From Gimesia aquarii (GTDB taxonomy: Bacteria > Planctomycetota > Planctomycetia > Planctomycetales > Planctomycetaceae), in assembly GCF_007748195.1 (NCBI RefSeq), contig NZ_CP037920.1, positions 1,985,501 to 2,049,500 on the forward strand: 64,000 nt of DNA. Reading direction: 5' to 3'. Positions 46,758 through 58,072 of the stretch are shown here, one piece after another (the first letter of the stretch is position 1; every line of letters starts with the position of its first letter). Position numbers and translations under genes: made by a program. The notes under the pieces are model-generated. The model ran no database searches and was not told where the DNA came from. It saw nothing but the letters and a program-made list of their open reading frames with translations.

Positions 46758-49220
46758 ATGGAAGGTTCTGATAATCGAAAGTTGAGTTTAACATTACGCT
46801 GGATACTGGCGTTTGTTGTTTGCTTTACTTATTGTATGCAGCCATTATTCACTGCTTCTGCCCAGGAACTCACTGCAAAGTCGGTTGCTGATTCGATTGA
46901 GCGGGGACGAGATTTTCTGCTGAAAAATCAAAATGAGAGTGGTTCGTGGCCAGCTCCCATCGGATCCAGTTATAGTGTCGGAGTCAGCTGTCTAGCTTTG
47001 ATGGCGATTGTCAATTGTGGGATGACAGCAAAAGACGAACCGGTCCAACGAGGTTTAAAATATTTAAGGTCAATTCGTCCTCCCGGTCCAAAGGGGACTT
47101 ATCAGGTCAGTTTGATGATCATGGCTTTGGCCGCTGCGAAAGATGGTAAACGGGATTTAACATTGATTCAGGCTCTGGTCAGCCGCCTGGAGGCAAGCCA
47201 GGTAAAAAATGGTCCCGATGCAGGAGGCTGGAGCTATGGTCCTGGCATGGCCATTGGTGGAGTGGGAACCGCAGACAGAAGTAACAGCCAGTACGCTGTA
47301 TTGGCTTTACGAGATGCGGTTCATGCGGGTGTGCCTGTCAGCCTTAGTACATGGCGATTGATCAAACAGTATTGGAGTACTCAGCAGAGTGCGGATGGAG
47401 GTTGGGGATATCAGTCCCGAGGCGGGAAAAGCAGAGGCAGTATGACAGTGGCCGGTATCGCCACAATGGTGATTGTGAATTCGATGCTGGGGGATGATTT
47501 GAAAGTCAATCCCGATGGAACACCCATTTGCTGTGATAAAAAAGAAGCAGATCAGTCAATAGAACGAGCAGTCCGTTGGATGACAAATCATTTTTCTGTG
47601 GGGAGCAATCCGGGAGTGAATTCCTGGTTACTCTACTATCTTTATGGACTCGAACGGGCGGGGCGACTCAGTGGGACACGTTTTTTTGGAAAACATGACT
47701 GGTACCGTGAAGGTGCTGCCTTCCTTGTAAAAAGACAGTCGGTACGAGATGGATCCTGGAAGGGAGCAGGGCAAATAGAAGGTAATCCTGTCTTGGGGAC
47801 CAGTTTTGTTTTGTTGTTTCTTTCTAAGGGACTGGCGCCCGTCTTGATCAACAAACTGGAATACAACACAAAACAGAAAGTCGCTCAAAATCCGGATGCC
47901 ATTCCTAATTGGAACCATCATCAAAACGATATTTTAAATCTGACAGACGCTTTATCAGGGCGTCCCGATTGGCCCAAACTTCTTACTTGGCAGACCGTCA
48001 ATCTTGAGCTGGCAATTCAAAGTGGAAGTGTGCAGGTTCTCAGGCAGGCACCAGTACTCTTCATCAGTGGGCTGGACGATCCGGAATTTGGTGAAAAAGA
48101 AACGACGACGTTGAAGCAATACGTGGAACAAGGTGGTTTTATTTTTGCGGTTGATAACTGTAATGGTGCCGGATTTGATCGGGGATTTCGTCAATTGATT
48201 CAACGTATGTATCCGCAAGGAGAAGCACAACTGAAACGATTGACTGCAGAACATCCCGTGTTTCGTTGTGAGTATTTACTCGATGCTGAAAGTGTCGAGC
48301 TTTACGGAGTGGACGTTGGCTGTCGAACTTCAATTATTTACTGCCCCGATGATCTTGCTTGTTTGTGGGATAAGTGGATGCGATTTCCCTCGAAGAAGCG
48401 TTCGGCTCAAGCCACATCAATGATTACACGTGCCATTAGAATTGGTACGAATGTGATTGCTTATGCCACCGGTCGCGAGCCTCCAAACAAACTCGATCAA
48501 GAAGAATTAGCCAACCAGGGAGGGGCGCAGGATCAAATTGAACGCGGATTTTTGCAAATAGCAAAACTTCGTCATTCTGGTACCTGGGATGCGGCTCCTC
48601 GTGCGTTACGCAATTTATTAAAGGCACTCAATCAAAAAGCAGGCATGGTTGCCTCTACAAAACCATTGAACTTGCCTGCCAGCGATCCGAGTCTTCTGAA
48701 ATACCCACTGCTCTATATGCATGGACGAACTCAGTTCAGCCTTTCGAAAACAGAACAGGCGACATTAAAGCAGGCACTCGAAAACGGAGCAGTCTTGTTT
48801 GCTGATGCCTGTTGCGGCTCTCAACCTTTTGATCAAAGTTTTCGACAAATGATTCATGACATGTTTCCCACAAAAAAACTGAAGCGTATCCCCATTAATC
48901 ACTCACTCTTTACAGAACAAACAGGTCATGATGTTCGCAAAGTCAGACGCCGTCAGATGGAAGTAGACGATGTCAATCAACCTCTCAAAGCAAAAACGGT
49001 GATCGTTGAGCCCTTACTGGAAGGGATCGAAATCGACGGACACTTGGCAGTCATCTATAGCAAGTACGATATCAGTTGTGCTCTGGAACAGCAGGCTTCA
49101 GTGGCTTGTGCCGGATATATTCCGCAGGATGCAGTCAATCTTGCTTTGAATATCGTGCGCTACGCTCTCCTACAGGATATCGACTTTAAAGAAAAGGTGG
49201 AACACCTGCAAGTCGATTAA
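46758..49220 (+). CDS. Exported cyclase-repeat protein with two DUF4159 domains
   Basis: An 820-residue protein with an N-terminal signal/anchor (WILAFVVCFTYCMQPLFTAS). Residues about 40-370 are alpha/alpha-toroid repeats of the squalene cyclase/prenyltransferase type (SIERGRDFLLKNQNESGSW, STQQSADGGWGYQSRGG, AVRWMTNHFSVGSNPG), but no DxDD cyclase acid motif is seen, so a binding role is more likely. Two DUF4159 domains follow (about 425-560, APVLFISGLDDPEF and GGFIFAVDNCNGAGFDRGF; and about 645-810, LLYMHGRTQFSLSKTEQ and GAVLFADACCGSQPFDQSF). This tandem pair suggests an internal duplication. DUF4159 proteins usually accompany MoxR/DUF58/VWA genes, and moxR is divergently adjacent. Confidence 0.87.
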   Translation: MEGSDNRKLSLTLRWILAFVVCFTYCMQPLFTASAQELTAKSVADSIERGRDFLLKNQNESGSWPAPIGSSYSVGVSCLALMAIVNCGMTAKDEPVQRGLKYLRSIRPPGPKGTYQVSLMIMALAAAKDGKRDLTLIQALVSRLEASQVKNGPDAGGWSYGPGMAIGGVGTADRSNSQYAVLALRDAVHAGVPVSLSTWRLIKQYWSTQQSADGGWGYQSRGGKSRGSMTVAGIATMVIVNSMLGDDLKVNPDGTPICCDKKEADQSIERAVRWMTNHFSVGSNPGVNSWLLYYLYGLERAGRLSGTRFFGKHDWYREGAAFLVKRQSVRDGSWKGAGQIEGNPVLGTSFVLLFLSKGLAPVLINKLEYNTKQKVAQNPDAIPNWNHHQNDILNLTDALSGRPDWPKLLTWQTVNLELAIQSGSVQVLRQAPVLFISGLDDPEFGEKETTTLKQYVEQGGFIFAVDNCNGAGFDRGFRQLIQRMYPQGEAQLKRLTAEHPVFRCEYLLDAESVELYGVDVGCRTSIIYCPDDLACLWDKWMRFPSKKRSAQATSMITRAIRIGTNVIAYATGREPPNKLDQEELANQGGAQDQIERGFLQIAKLRHSGTWDAAPRALRNLLKALNQKAGMVASTKPLNLPASDPSLLKYPLLYMHGRTQFSLSKTEQATLKQALENGAVLFADACCGSQPFDQSFRQMIHDMFPTKKLKRIPINHSLFTEQTGHDVRKVRRRQMEVDDVNQPLKAKTVIVEPLLEGIEIDGHLAVIYSKYDISCALEQQASVACAGYIPQDAVNLALNIVRYALLQDIDFKEKVEHLQVD

Positions 49221-49260
49221 TTTTGCAACAAAACTCCTTAACATTCAGATTTGAGAATTT

Positions 49261-49674
49261 GTGAAACCAATGAACGAACAAGAAGAACTGCAGAAAACGA
49301 TCACAACCGGGGCTAAGTTCGTCGGAGCCATCGTAGGCTGTGTATTTGCTGGGGTTGGGCTGACCGTTTTAGGTTTTCTATGGTCACAACCCTTTGGTGG
49401 ATTCCATTCTCCCCCTTTGTTTTTTCGAATTTTCGGATCTTTCGTTGCGATTCCCTTTGTTGCCATTGGTAGTTTTACTGCCTACAAAGCTATCACATCT
49501 AAGGGGATCTTACCCAAATCGAATGTCATGGAAACCACTTCGACTAATACAAAACGAGGTACTTATACTTGCCCCAAATGCAATGCGCCTTTGTCAGATA
49601 ACATTGATGTTTCGCCTCAGGGTGATGTGAAATGCGGATATTGTAATAGCTGGTTCAATATTCATCATGCTTAG
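49261..49674 (+). CDS. Small membrane protein with C-terminal zinc ribbon
   Basis: A 137-residue protein starting at a GTG (49261) with TGAGAATTT upstream; the ATG at 49270 is the alternative. Two membrane helices (about 18-43 GAKFVGAIVGCVFAGVGLTV, and 58-78 FRIFGSFVAIPFVAIGSFTA) are followed by a soluble zinc ribbon with two CxxC pairs (YTCPKCNAPL and VKCGYCNSW). The stop overlaps the next gene by eight bases. I do not know the family; the ribbon is similar to the N-terminal one in the 26225-27253 protein only in its cysteine spacing. Confidence 0.75.
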   Translation: MKPMNEQEELQKTITTGAKFVGAIVGCVFAGVGLTVLGFLWSQPFGGFHSPPLFFRIFGSFVAIPFVAIGSFTAYKAITSKGILPKSNVMETTSTNTKRGTYTCPKCNAPLSDNIDVSPQGDVKCGYCNSWFNIHHA

Positions 49675-50032
49675 ACGAGCGACTTCTCGGGCGAAGCGTC
49701 CGTCATTAAAAGTTGTCATTCCGATCATTTTGTTCTGCACTTATTACCCGTATTCCTGGTTGATATTGAATGGTGGATCCTGGACTGATTATCGCTGGTC
49801 CTGGATTAAAATGTGGCCTGGTTTACCAGCACTAGTACCGCGCGCATTATTTTTTCATCACGTTTCTGATGGTCTGGCTTTTTCTGGGATGCTGCTCATA
49901 ACCCTGGTGTTAGTATCACTGATGATTTATTTGGCGTCTTTACGCAGTTGGCTCTTTGGAGTGATTGCACCGCTCGTCTTTATCCTGTCGGCATTAAATT
50001 CCATGTTAGCCTATGCACTTTATCGAGCATAG
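49667..50032 (+). CDS. Small integral membrane protein
   Basis: A 121-residue protein with a basic N-terminus (LRRATSRAKRPSLK) and three hydrophobic helices (VVIPIILFCTYYPYSWLIL, MLLITLVLVSLMIYLASL, LFGVIAPLVFILSALNSML). No conserved motif that I know. The ATG lies inside the last codons of the zinc-ribbon membrane protein gene, so the pair is translationally coupled and the two products may form one complex (inference). The gene is followed by the convergent glycosyltransferase gene. Confidence 0.65.
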   Translation: MLRRATSRAKRPSLKVVIPIILFCTYYPYSWLILNGGSWTDYRWSWIKMWPGLPALVPRALFFHHVSDGLAFSGMLLITLVLVSLMIYLASLRSWLFGVIAPLVFILSALNSMLAYALYRA

Positions 50033-50107
50033 CGGAATCTGGATGAAAGCAGGGCAAAAGAATGCCTGTTTGTGTAGTGGTTCTGGAGTAAGCTGACACG
50101 GAATGAT

Positions 50108-50923
50108 TTAAGCAGCTCGGCGAATTTCTTCCGTCACTGGAGTTTCAGACAATTGGGTGAAAGGTTCTTTGATTGAAGGCCTTAGATAGTTCCAGTAAAT
50201 AGAACATAGTTCAAAAAACGCTTTAAGAAAATCGTGCGGTTTGACTTTTGAACCGGCAACATCCATCCATTTTGACAGCGGTAGTTCATAAACGGTCTCT
50301 TCAAGTGAAGAACACTGAAAGAACTTTTCCAACTGGCGAGCTCGGGCAAGAAGCTCGACATCAAAAATCCAGTTTGTCAAAAATCGTGTGGTAAAGAGCG
50401 TTTTCGTTTCTGGGGTCACACGAAACATTTTGGCACCACACTGAGAATCATAAATAGGAAGCTTTAAAACTATGGAGGCCGCAGTCGCGAAAATACGACC
50501 AAGATAGTGCCTGAGTTGTTGTCGTTCAATCTGTCTTCCCAAAAGTTTGACACGTGCGCCAATGACCATTGACAGTTCTGGAGTCTGGTCAAGTTGCGCT
50601 GTGAATTCGGGAATCACTTCCAGGGGTGTGGCAAGATCCGCATCCCAGAATCCGGCATAGTCAACACCCGCGTGCATTGCCTGCAATATTCCCTGGCGAA
50701 CGGCTTCCGCTTTGCCTTGATTGCGAGGAAGATGAAGCACATCAAACACGTCGGAATCGAACTCTTTCAGTTCATCCAGGATGATGCCAGTACGGTCGCT
50801 ACTACCATCATTGACAAATAAAAAACGATGATTGCGATGAGTGATTCCGTATTTGCGAAACTGCAGAATCTCTAATCGTTTTTCTTCATTGAAACAGGGA
50901 ATGACGATGATGGCAGATGACAT
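50108..50923 (-). CDS. Family 2 glycosyltransferase
   Basis: A 271-residue GT-A fold glycosyltransferase of the dolichyl/undecaprenyl-phosphate sugar type: IIVIPCFNEEKRL at residues 4-16, FLFVNDGSSDRTG near 33 for the nucleotide, HLPRNQGKAEAVRQGI near 63, the metal-binding FWDADLATPLE near 92, and SQCGAKMFR near 160. There is no membrane domain. It would move a sugar from a nucleotide donor to a lipid phosphate or polysaccharide at the inner face of the membrane. It is a single-gene unit, with no neighbour that reveals the acceptor. Confidence 0.88.
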   Translation of the reverse strand: MSSAIIVIPCFNEEKRLEILQFRKYGITHRNHRFLFVNDGSSDRTGIILDELKEFDSDVFDVLHLPRNQGKAEAVRQGILQAMHAGVDYAGFWDADLATPLEVIPEFTAQLDQTPELSMVIGARVKLLGRQIERQQLRHYLGRIFATAASIVLKLPIYDSQCGAKMFRVTPETKTLFTTRFLTNWIFDVELLARARQLEKFFQCSSLEETVYELPLSKWMDVAGSKVKPHDFLKAFFELCSIYWNYLRPSIKEPFTQLSETPVTEEIRRAA

Positions 50924-51094
50924 AAGTGATTTGGTCTTCCGATTTGATCAGTCAGCAGATTAGGATTTGATCCTGCTCATCTGGTTTGACCAGATTGGGA
51001 TTTTTTGTGCTTGTGGCAGGTACGATTTGATGTGTTCTGAGACCGCGGTGTATCAAAAAAGCGTTTTTATGTCAAAACCGAATTCCATCGCGCA

Positions 51095-51133
51095 TTAAAA
51101 AACAGAAGCCCGAGAAACTCAGACTTCTGTTTT
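51095..51133 (-). terminator. Terminator of the PQQ-propeller gene pair
   Basis: AAAACAGAAG (51099-51108) pairs with CTTCTGTTTT (51124-51133) across a 15-base loop. On the minus strand the stem is followed by a T-run, 28 bases after the stop of the 51162 gene. Confidence 0.85.
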
Positions 51134-51161
51134 ATGTGGTATAAAAGGTCGTAACCTCTTA

Positions 51162-52988
51162 TTAGTCAGTCACTTTGATCGAGTATAATTGAGATCGATC
51201 AGAAATGTACATTTTGCCATTCGCGATGGTTGGTGTACTGTAGATTGAAGAGTTGAACGTCTTCTCATCCAGCAGTTTCTTTTCCTTGCCAGCTTCAAGA
51301 ATGACTAACATTCCGTCTTCATTTCCAATAAATACTTTACCATCTACGACCATGGGAGAGCCCCAGCAGGCGGCGAACATATCATATTCCCAATAGCGTT
51401 TTCCGGTTGCCAAGTCGAGGCAATGGACGAAACCACTCAGGTCAGGAGCGTAAACCAGACCATCAGCGACAGCAACAGTCGACATGGTTCGCCGGAATAA
51501 CAGCTCACCTTTTTTACCGGTCAGCTTGCCATCCACATCTTCCCCACCATAGTGCCAGATCTGCCCGGAGTTGGGGTTATCTTTCCACCCCTTCTTACCA
51601 TCAGAAATCTGAGGACTGATGTCACCTGTTTTTGTGGCATCGATGCGGTAAATGTGGCCAACCCCTTCACCATGTTCAGGGTCTTGACCGACACCCAGGA
51701 TCACGCTGTTGTCATAAAAAACAGGAGTACTGATGATAGCATTACGAGTACCTCGACCACCGAGTTCCCATTTTGAATCTTTAGGATTCAGGTCGAATTT
51801 CCAGATCAGTTTGGCATTTCCATCGCCATCACCTTCAGGAGTGAAGGCATAGAGCCAGCCATCACCACCGGGGAAGTAAACCTGAACTTGACCGTTCACT
51901 TCGCCTATTGCAGGAGAAGACCATTGACCGTGCAGAATTTGATCAAAAGGAGTATTGTCTTCCCAAACGACCTTCCCTGTTTTCTTATTGACTGCCAGAA
52001 AACAAGGGGCACGAGGAGCAGGTACTTCCAAGTGGGCTTCGTCAACTCCATTTGAGGTCAACAGGAAGACGTAATCGCCGTGAACAACAGGCGAACTGGT
52101 TGCCAGGTTGTGAGGAAATACTCCCAGGTCTTCAATCATGTCGAGTGACCAGATGATATCAGCATCTTTCTTATCGGTATCTTTTTCATCTTTGACAGGG
52201 CCATCATTTTCATTGTCATAAAACCCGTTTGCATCAAGGCACATGAGTTCGCAACGGTTTGTGACAACCCACAGGCGATCTCCTTCAACACAAGGTGCAG
52301 CACAGATTCCCTGCTCGGGCCAATCGTTCACACGGCCTTGTGGAAGCTTTTCACGAGAGAGCTGCCATTTAAAGTCTCCCGTTTTTTCGTCAAAGCAAAG
52401 TACGACACCCAGGTCATCTTCATACTGAGGACGATACTTTCCGCCATTGTTTGTTCCTACATAAACCTGACCATCGGCAACAACAGGATTACCGTAAGTT
52501 TGTGAGCCTAGCTTCGAAACCCAGAGAATGTTCTCTCCTGGTTCGTCACCTTCACCCGGTTTGAAGTCGATTGAAACTCCAGTGGTTTTGTTGACCATGT
52601 TACGAGAAGGAGAACCACCCCACATTGTCCAGTCACCAGTAATCGTAGATTTTTTGCCGGCTGATGTTGGTTGACCCTCGCCTTTTTTAGGAGCGGCTTT
52701 CGCTAGTTCTGTATCTTTAGGTTTTGCTTCTACCTTTGATTCGACAGGATTCCCATCGGGATCCAGTTCTGGTTCAGATGGTTTGGGGTCAGCGTCCGGT
52801 TCAGGAACATTAACTCCTGTTTCACCTGTTGTAGAACCAGCTTCGTCGATTGGAGCGGCGCCTCCCAGATCGGTTTCCGTTCCGGGTGCAGGTTTCGTCG
52901 TTGATTCACGGGATTCACACCCTGTTGAAACGAATGTAAAGCATGCAAGCAAATTTAACAGAGCGAATCGAAATAGAAACTTTTTCAT
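51162..52988 (-). CDS. PQQ-like beta-propeller lipoprotein
   Basis: A 608-residue lipoprotein: leader [20 protein letters not shown] with a clear lipobox (VSTGC). A 90-residue acidic/proline linker ([19 protein letters not shown]) separates the anchor from a propeller of PQQ-type repeats (about 120-605: [45 protein letters not shown]). Repeats carry the AxDxxxGxxxW-like pattern, but no dehydrogenase active-site set is apparent. The start codon overlaps the stop of the upstream gene by one base (TAATG), so the two propeller genes are coupled. Location: outer or cytoplasmic membrane, periplasmic face. Confidence 0.9.
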   Translation of the reverse strand: MKKFLFRFALLNLLACFTFVSTGCESRESTTKPAPGTETDLGGAAPIDEAGSTTGETGVNVPEPDADPKPSEPELDPDGNPVESKVEAKPKDTELAKAAPKKGEGQPTSAGKKSTITGDWTMWGGSPSRNMVNKTTGVSIDFKPGEGDEPGENILWVSKLGSQTYGNPVVADGQVYVGTNNGGKYRPQYEDDLGVVLCFDEKTGDFKWQLSREKLPQGRVNDWPEQGICAAPCVEGDRLWVVTNRCELMCLDANGFYDNENDGPVKDEKDTDKKDADIIWSLDMIEDLGVFPHNLATSSPVVHGDYVFLLTSNGVDEAHLEVPAPRAPCFLAVNKKTGKVVWEDNTPFDQILHGQWSSPAIGEVNGQVQVYFPGGDGWLYAFTPEGDGDGNAKLIWKFDLNPKDSKWELGGRGTRNAIISTPVFYDNSVILGVGQDPEHGEGVGHIYRIDATKTGDISPQISDGKKGWKDNPNSGQIWHYGGEDVDGKLTGKKGELLFRRTMSTVAVADGLVYAPDLSGFVHCLDLATGKRYWEYDMFAACWGSPMVVDGKVFIGNEDGMLVILEAGKEKKLLDEKTFNSSIYSTPTIANGKMYISDRSQLYSIKVTD

Positions 52989-55225
52989 TATTTATCCTCA
53001 GAGACAATGATGTTATCGAAGTAAGCATCTGCGAGACGGTAAAGATAAAGCCCTGGACTACCCTTCATATTCGCGTGTGGGTCTGAGGCTTCAATAGTCC
53101 ACTCTTTGGGTTCAGGTTTCTTGCGAGGCCATACCTTACCTTTCACAGTTGCCTGACCATCCTTGATATCGACTTTGAGTTTCAGAGTATACCAGACATC
53201 CGGGTCTGATCGAAACCGAACTTCCTTAGTCATTCTCTTATGTGGTGCCCAGCTTTGAATCGCCAGTTTGCTGGAATTCCCTTTGAGAATCAAATTATAA
53301 CGATTCACGGTCACTCCCATGCTGGCCAGCTTTCGCTTTTGCTCTTTCAGAAAGACATCTGCTTGAATTGTATATCCATTTGGTGCTAACTGACCCATAT
53401 CAGAAGGTCCCAGCCAGATAGTGGCACTTGGACGACCTTTGCCAGGGCTGGCTTTGAGCGCTGTTGTTCCATCTACCTCATTGGGTTGCAGTTTCAGGAA
53501 TGCATTGACCCAGGCTGGAGGGACCTGCTTGCCTTTATAGCCTTCCAGGTCAAACTTCCAGGGAAGTGGTGGAAAGACTCGGACTCGAGATTCCGCAGTC
53601 GCATCTCCGACTTTCACGGAAACAGTCCCGGCAACGGGAGCTTTTAAATCAGCGGGAGTCATCAAGCTCAAACCATCTACTTTCGAACCTTCCAGCCCTT
53701 TGCCAGGAGTAATTTTGGCATCGACCTTCTTAATAAAATGTCCATTTGCATCATAAGCCAGAACTTCATAATCGATTTTTTCGCCTTGAGTGGCGGCGAT
53801 TTCAAATGGAGTTAACTGAATCGAAGCAATTTTATCCTGCTTGGCTTTTTCTGCTCCTAATGGAGGAACGGAACCACTGCTTGGTTTTTTACTTTCATCA
53901 CCAATACAAATCGTGCGGTCACGAGTCACGAAATAAATTCGACCGTCGGCAATCGCCGGTGAGGCATAGATTTCATCAAGTCCTTTGTCCACACGGGCCA
54001 GAAGTTGAACGTGCGAAAGTTCTTCGCATTTTTCGCGGCTGGGTTTGAGAATATGAATGTTTCCATTCACTTCCATCACATACAGCTTTCCATCTGCCCA
54101 GACAGGAGAACCTTTTCCTACGGTACCAAGATTATAGGTCCAAAGCTCTTTACCCGTTTTGCTGTCATAGGCATACATGCGGCCGGTGTCAGCAACGACA
54201 TACAGGATTCCGTCTTTCACTAGCACGCTAGCATAACCGGCTTTGACGCCATCAACGCGCCAAACGCTGCCAGTTTCTGTAATGTCGCCACGTTTTGATC
54301 CATCAATGCACTGGATACGACCAAATTCCACATTGTCGATGTTGTCTTCGCCATGTGCGATATAAACCAGGTTGCCATCGGTAACAGGCGAACAATTCAA
54401 CCCACGTTTGGACATTTTGAAGCCCCAGAGCTTTTCTCCCGTGCGGGCATTCATGGCATAACAACCACCGTCTGAGTTCCCGGCAATCAACATCCGTGTG
54501 CCGTCGATGACGGTCACAATGGGGACAGAATAGTTAGTATCGTAAGGCTTACCACCGGGGGCGGCTGTCCAAAGCAGTTTCCCAGTTTTCTTATCAAAAG
54601 CATAGTAGGTCTGTTTTGGAGGAGGAACGGCAGTCTTACCCCAGTTAAGTTGCAGAAAACTGACAATCACCCGATTTTCATCAACGACAGGTGTTTGTGT
54701 TCGACCACCATACCCAGAGATTTTTCCGTAGTCTTCGGCCAGCGAGGTTTCCCAGAGCACTTTACCTTCAGGAGAGTAGCATCGAAACAGACCACTGACT
54801 GAGTGAACGAAAACGTTGCCGGTTTCTGGATCGCCGGCCATACTGGCCCAGCCCACGCGAGGTGAGGGGATGTCGGTTTGAAAGACATTAAACTCATCTT
54901 TCCAGAGTTCTTTGCCCGTCTTGGCATCCCAGCAGACAACTTGCTCTCTGGAATGGATTTTATCTTCCGGATCATTGACATCATGGTGAGTTCGACAATT
55001 TAGATAGACACGACCATCTAAAATAATCGGAGCAGAACGACCGCCAATGTCTGATTTCCAGATCACATTTTTACCGTCAAGAGACCAGGCATCAACCAAG
55101 TTGGTTTCACGGGAAATTCCATTATGCTCCGGGCCACGCCAGTGTGCCCAGTCGCCTGCTGTTGCAAGAGAGGCGGTGAAAAACAGCATAGCGGAGCCGA
55201 CAAGCACCATGTTCATTCTTCGCAT
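52988..55225 (-). CDS. Exported PQQ-like beta-propeller protein with C-terminal domain
   Basis: A 745-residue exported protein (leader ending LATAGDW, GAGGATC ribosome-binding site before the ATG). The propeller (about 25-430) starts with the [17 protein letters not shown] motif usual in planctomycete outer-membrane-biogenesis-like propellers and has repeats such as [45 protein letters not shown] middle region (about 445-560) reads as an Ig-like domain ([20 protein letters not shown]). The C-terminal 180 residues ([17 protein letters not shown] to [20 protein letters not shown]) look like a concanavalin-type sandwich. The two coupled propellers probably act together; no known partner or substrate. 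Confidence 0.9.
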   Translation of the reverse strand: MRRMNMVLVGSAMLFFTASLATAGDWAHWRGPEHNGISRETNLVDAWSLDGKNVIWKSDIGGRSAPIILDGRVYLNCRTHHDVNDPEDKIHSREQVVCWDAKTGKELWKDEFNVFQTDIPSPRVGWASMAGDPETGNVFVHSVSGLFRCYSPEGKVLWETSLAEDYGKISGYGGRTQTPVVDENRVIVSFLQLNWGKTAVPPPKQTYYAFDKKTGKLLWTAAPGGKPYDTNYSVPIVTVIDGTRMLIAGNSDGGCYAMNARTGEKLWGFKMSKRGLNCSPVTDGNLVYIAHGEDNIDNVEFGRIQCIDGSKRGDITETGSVWRVDGVKAGYASVLVKDGILYVVADTGRMYAYDSKTGKELWTYNLGTVGKGSPVWADGKLYVMEVNGNIHILKPSREKCEELSHVQLLARVDKGLDEIYASPAIADGRIYFVTRDRTICIGDESKKPSSGSVPPLGAEKAKQDKIASIQLTPFEIAATQGEKIDYEVLAYDANGHFIKKVDAKITPGKGLEGSKVDGLSLMTPADLKAPVAGTVSVKVGDATAESRVRVFPPLPWKFDLEGYKGKQVPPAWVNAFLKLQPNEVDGTTALKASPGKGRPSATIWLGPSDMGQLAPNGYTIQADVFLKEQKRKLASMGVTVNRYNLILKGNSSKLAIQSWAPHKRMTKEVRFRSDPDVWYTLKLKVDIKDGQATVKGKVWPRKKPEPKEWTIEASDPHANMKGSPGLYLYRLADAYFDNIIVSEDK

Positions 55226-55505
55226 AGAAGATCCTCACTGTTCGTTTATAGAATGTGGTATCACTGATGAAGGATTACAAACCATTGTTCAGGCTTGCTA
55301 TCTCAGATCTTAAGGTGGGAGGGTTCGTCCCCTACATATAATACAGTATTGAAGTTGTGCGGCTAATGCAATGGTCTAATCTGAACTCTCAACCAGATTT
55401 ATTAAGAGCATATTCCTTTATAATTAAGATTATTTAGGCCATAATCAAGGTCTCAGCGCTATTATTTATACGTGATCTGGTGCATTTTGATTGACAAGGG
55501 TTTAA

Positions 55506-56498
<993 letters not shown>

Positions 56499-56749
56499 AT
56501 GAAAATTTGGTGAGGAACCGGATTCTTTTGCTGAAATTGATGTGGAAAACATCGCTTTTTGCTATAATCTTCGACTTCTTTTTGATGGGTTTCAGTTCGT
56601 CTCTTAAGATCTAAAAGAGTGCGATCTTCACGATTTACGAAAAAGTTTGCTATTTTTTCGAACATCCGTTTGAGAAATAGTGTCACAATTCCTTTCCAAG
56701 AATCCGATAATGTAGTTTTACGGTTGTTTTAATTAGACGAGGTGTATCA

Positions 56750-57955
56750 GTGCAATTAACGGGAAATGCCAGCAGTCAGGACACGATTGCCCTATTCGAG
56801 AAATATGTCATTCCCAATTATGGTCGTTATCCGATCAGCCTGGTGCGCGGCGAAGGCAGCCACGTCTGGGACGCCGAGGGGAAACGCTATCTCGATCTGT
56901 TTCCCGGATGGGGGTGTAATATACTCGGTTATTCTCCCGAGCCGGTAGTCTCTGCCATTCAAGATCAGGTTTCTCGTTTGATTCACGTACCCAATACCTG
57001 GTACACCGAAGCACAGGGACGATTTGCCGAATTTCTCTGCACGCGAAGTTTCGGTAAAGCCTTCTTCTGTAACAGTGGTGCGGAAGCCGTCGAAGGCGCA
57101 ATTAAACTGGCTCGATTACATTTTGATGGCAAACGCCCCAAAATCATTACCTGCGAAAATGGGTTTCACGGTCGAACTTTTGCAGCAGTCACGGCCACAG
57201 CCCAACCCAAATATCATGATGGACTGGGCCCCTTAGTTGCCGGCTTCCGATATGCACCGTTTAACGATCTGGAAGCGATTGCCAGTCTGGTGGACGATGA
57301 AACGTGTGCCATCATTGTAGAACCGATACAGGGTGAGGGCGGCGTTAACATTCCCGATGAAGGTTATCTGGCCGGTCTTCGAAAGGTGGCAGATGAAGCC
57401 AACTGTCTGCTGATCTTCGATGAAGTACAAACCAGCATGGGACGTACCGGAACCTGGTTCGGATATCAGCAGTGGGACGTTCAGCCCGACATCATGACCA
57501 TGGCTAAAGGCATCGCAGCGGGAGTCGCAGCCGGAGCCGTAATCGCTACTGAAGAAGTTGCCCCCAGCTTACGACCCGGAATGCATGCCAGCACATTTGG
57601 TGGGAATCCTCTGGCGATGGCAGCAGGTCTAGCCACCGGTCAAATGATCGAAGAGCAAAACCTGTTGGAAAATTGTCAACGTATGTCACAGCAATTTCAG
57701 CAATTCTTCGACCAGCTCCAGAATGAGCTGTCGATTATTCGTGAAGTGCGCGTCCGCGGTATGATGGTGGGTATCGATTTGAATATTCCTTCTGGTCCTG
57801 CTGTTGGAAAATGTATGGACCGTGGATTACTGATCAATTCAACGCACGATACCGTTGTCCGTTTATTGCCGCCTTTGAATGTGACTTTGGAACAAGTCGA
57901 AGAAGGCTGTGAGATTATCGCGACTGTGTTGCGGGAAATGGCTGAAGAAGCATAA
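56750..57955 (+). CDS. argD: Acetylornithine aminotransferase
   Basis: A PLP enzyme transferring the amino group of glutamate to N-acetylglutamate semialdehyde in arginine synthesis. The start is GTG with GACGAGGTG upstream, giving 401 residues. The class III aminotransferase order is clear: the [12 protein letters not shown] opening near residue 49, [16 protein letters not shown] near 107 for PLP phosphate, NGFHGRTFA near 137, [10 protein letters not shown] near 189, [14 protein letters not shown] near 221 and the PLP lysine in [10 protein letters not shown] near 252. argF follows after 117 bases, so the two form an arginine pair. Confidence 0.93.
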   Translation: MQLTGNASSQDTIALFEKYVIPNYGRYPISLVRGEGSHVWDAEGKRYLDLFPGWGCNILGYSPEPVVSAIQDQVSRLIHVPNTWYTEAQGRFAEFLCTRSFGKAFFCNSGAEAVEGAIKLARLHFDGKRPKIITCENGFHGRTFAAVTATAQPKYHDGLGPLVAGFRYAPFNDLEAIASLVDDETCAIIVEPIQGEGGVNIPDEGYLAGLRKVADEANCLLIFDEVQTSMGRTGTWFGYQQWDVQPDIMTMAKGIAAGVAAGAVIATEEVAPSLRPGMHASTFGGNPLAMAAGLATGQMIEEQNLLENCQRMSQQFQQFFDQLQNELSIIREVRVRGMMVGIDLNIPSGPAVGKCMDRGLLINSTHDTVVRLLPPLNVTLEQVEEGCEIIATVLREMAEEA

Positions 57956-58072
57956 GGCTGACGGGTCGTTTTATCAAAACAATTTGAGCTATTCACATAT
58001 TCCTGTTCGAATCTTATTTCAAGAAGCGAACAGGAATTCCTGTTTTTAACATATCATTGATTGAGATATCCA

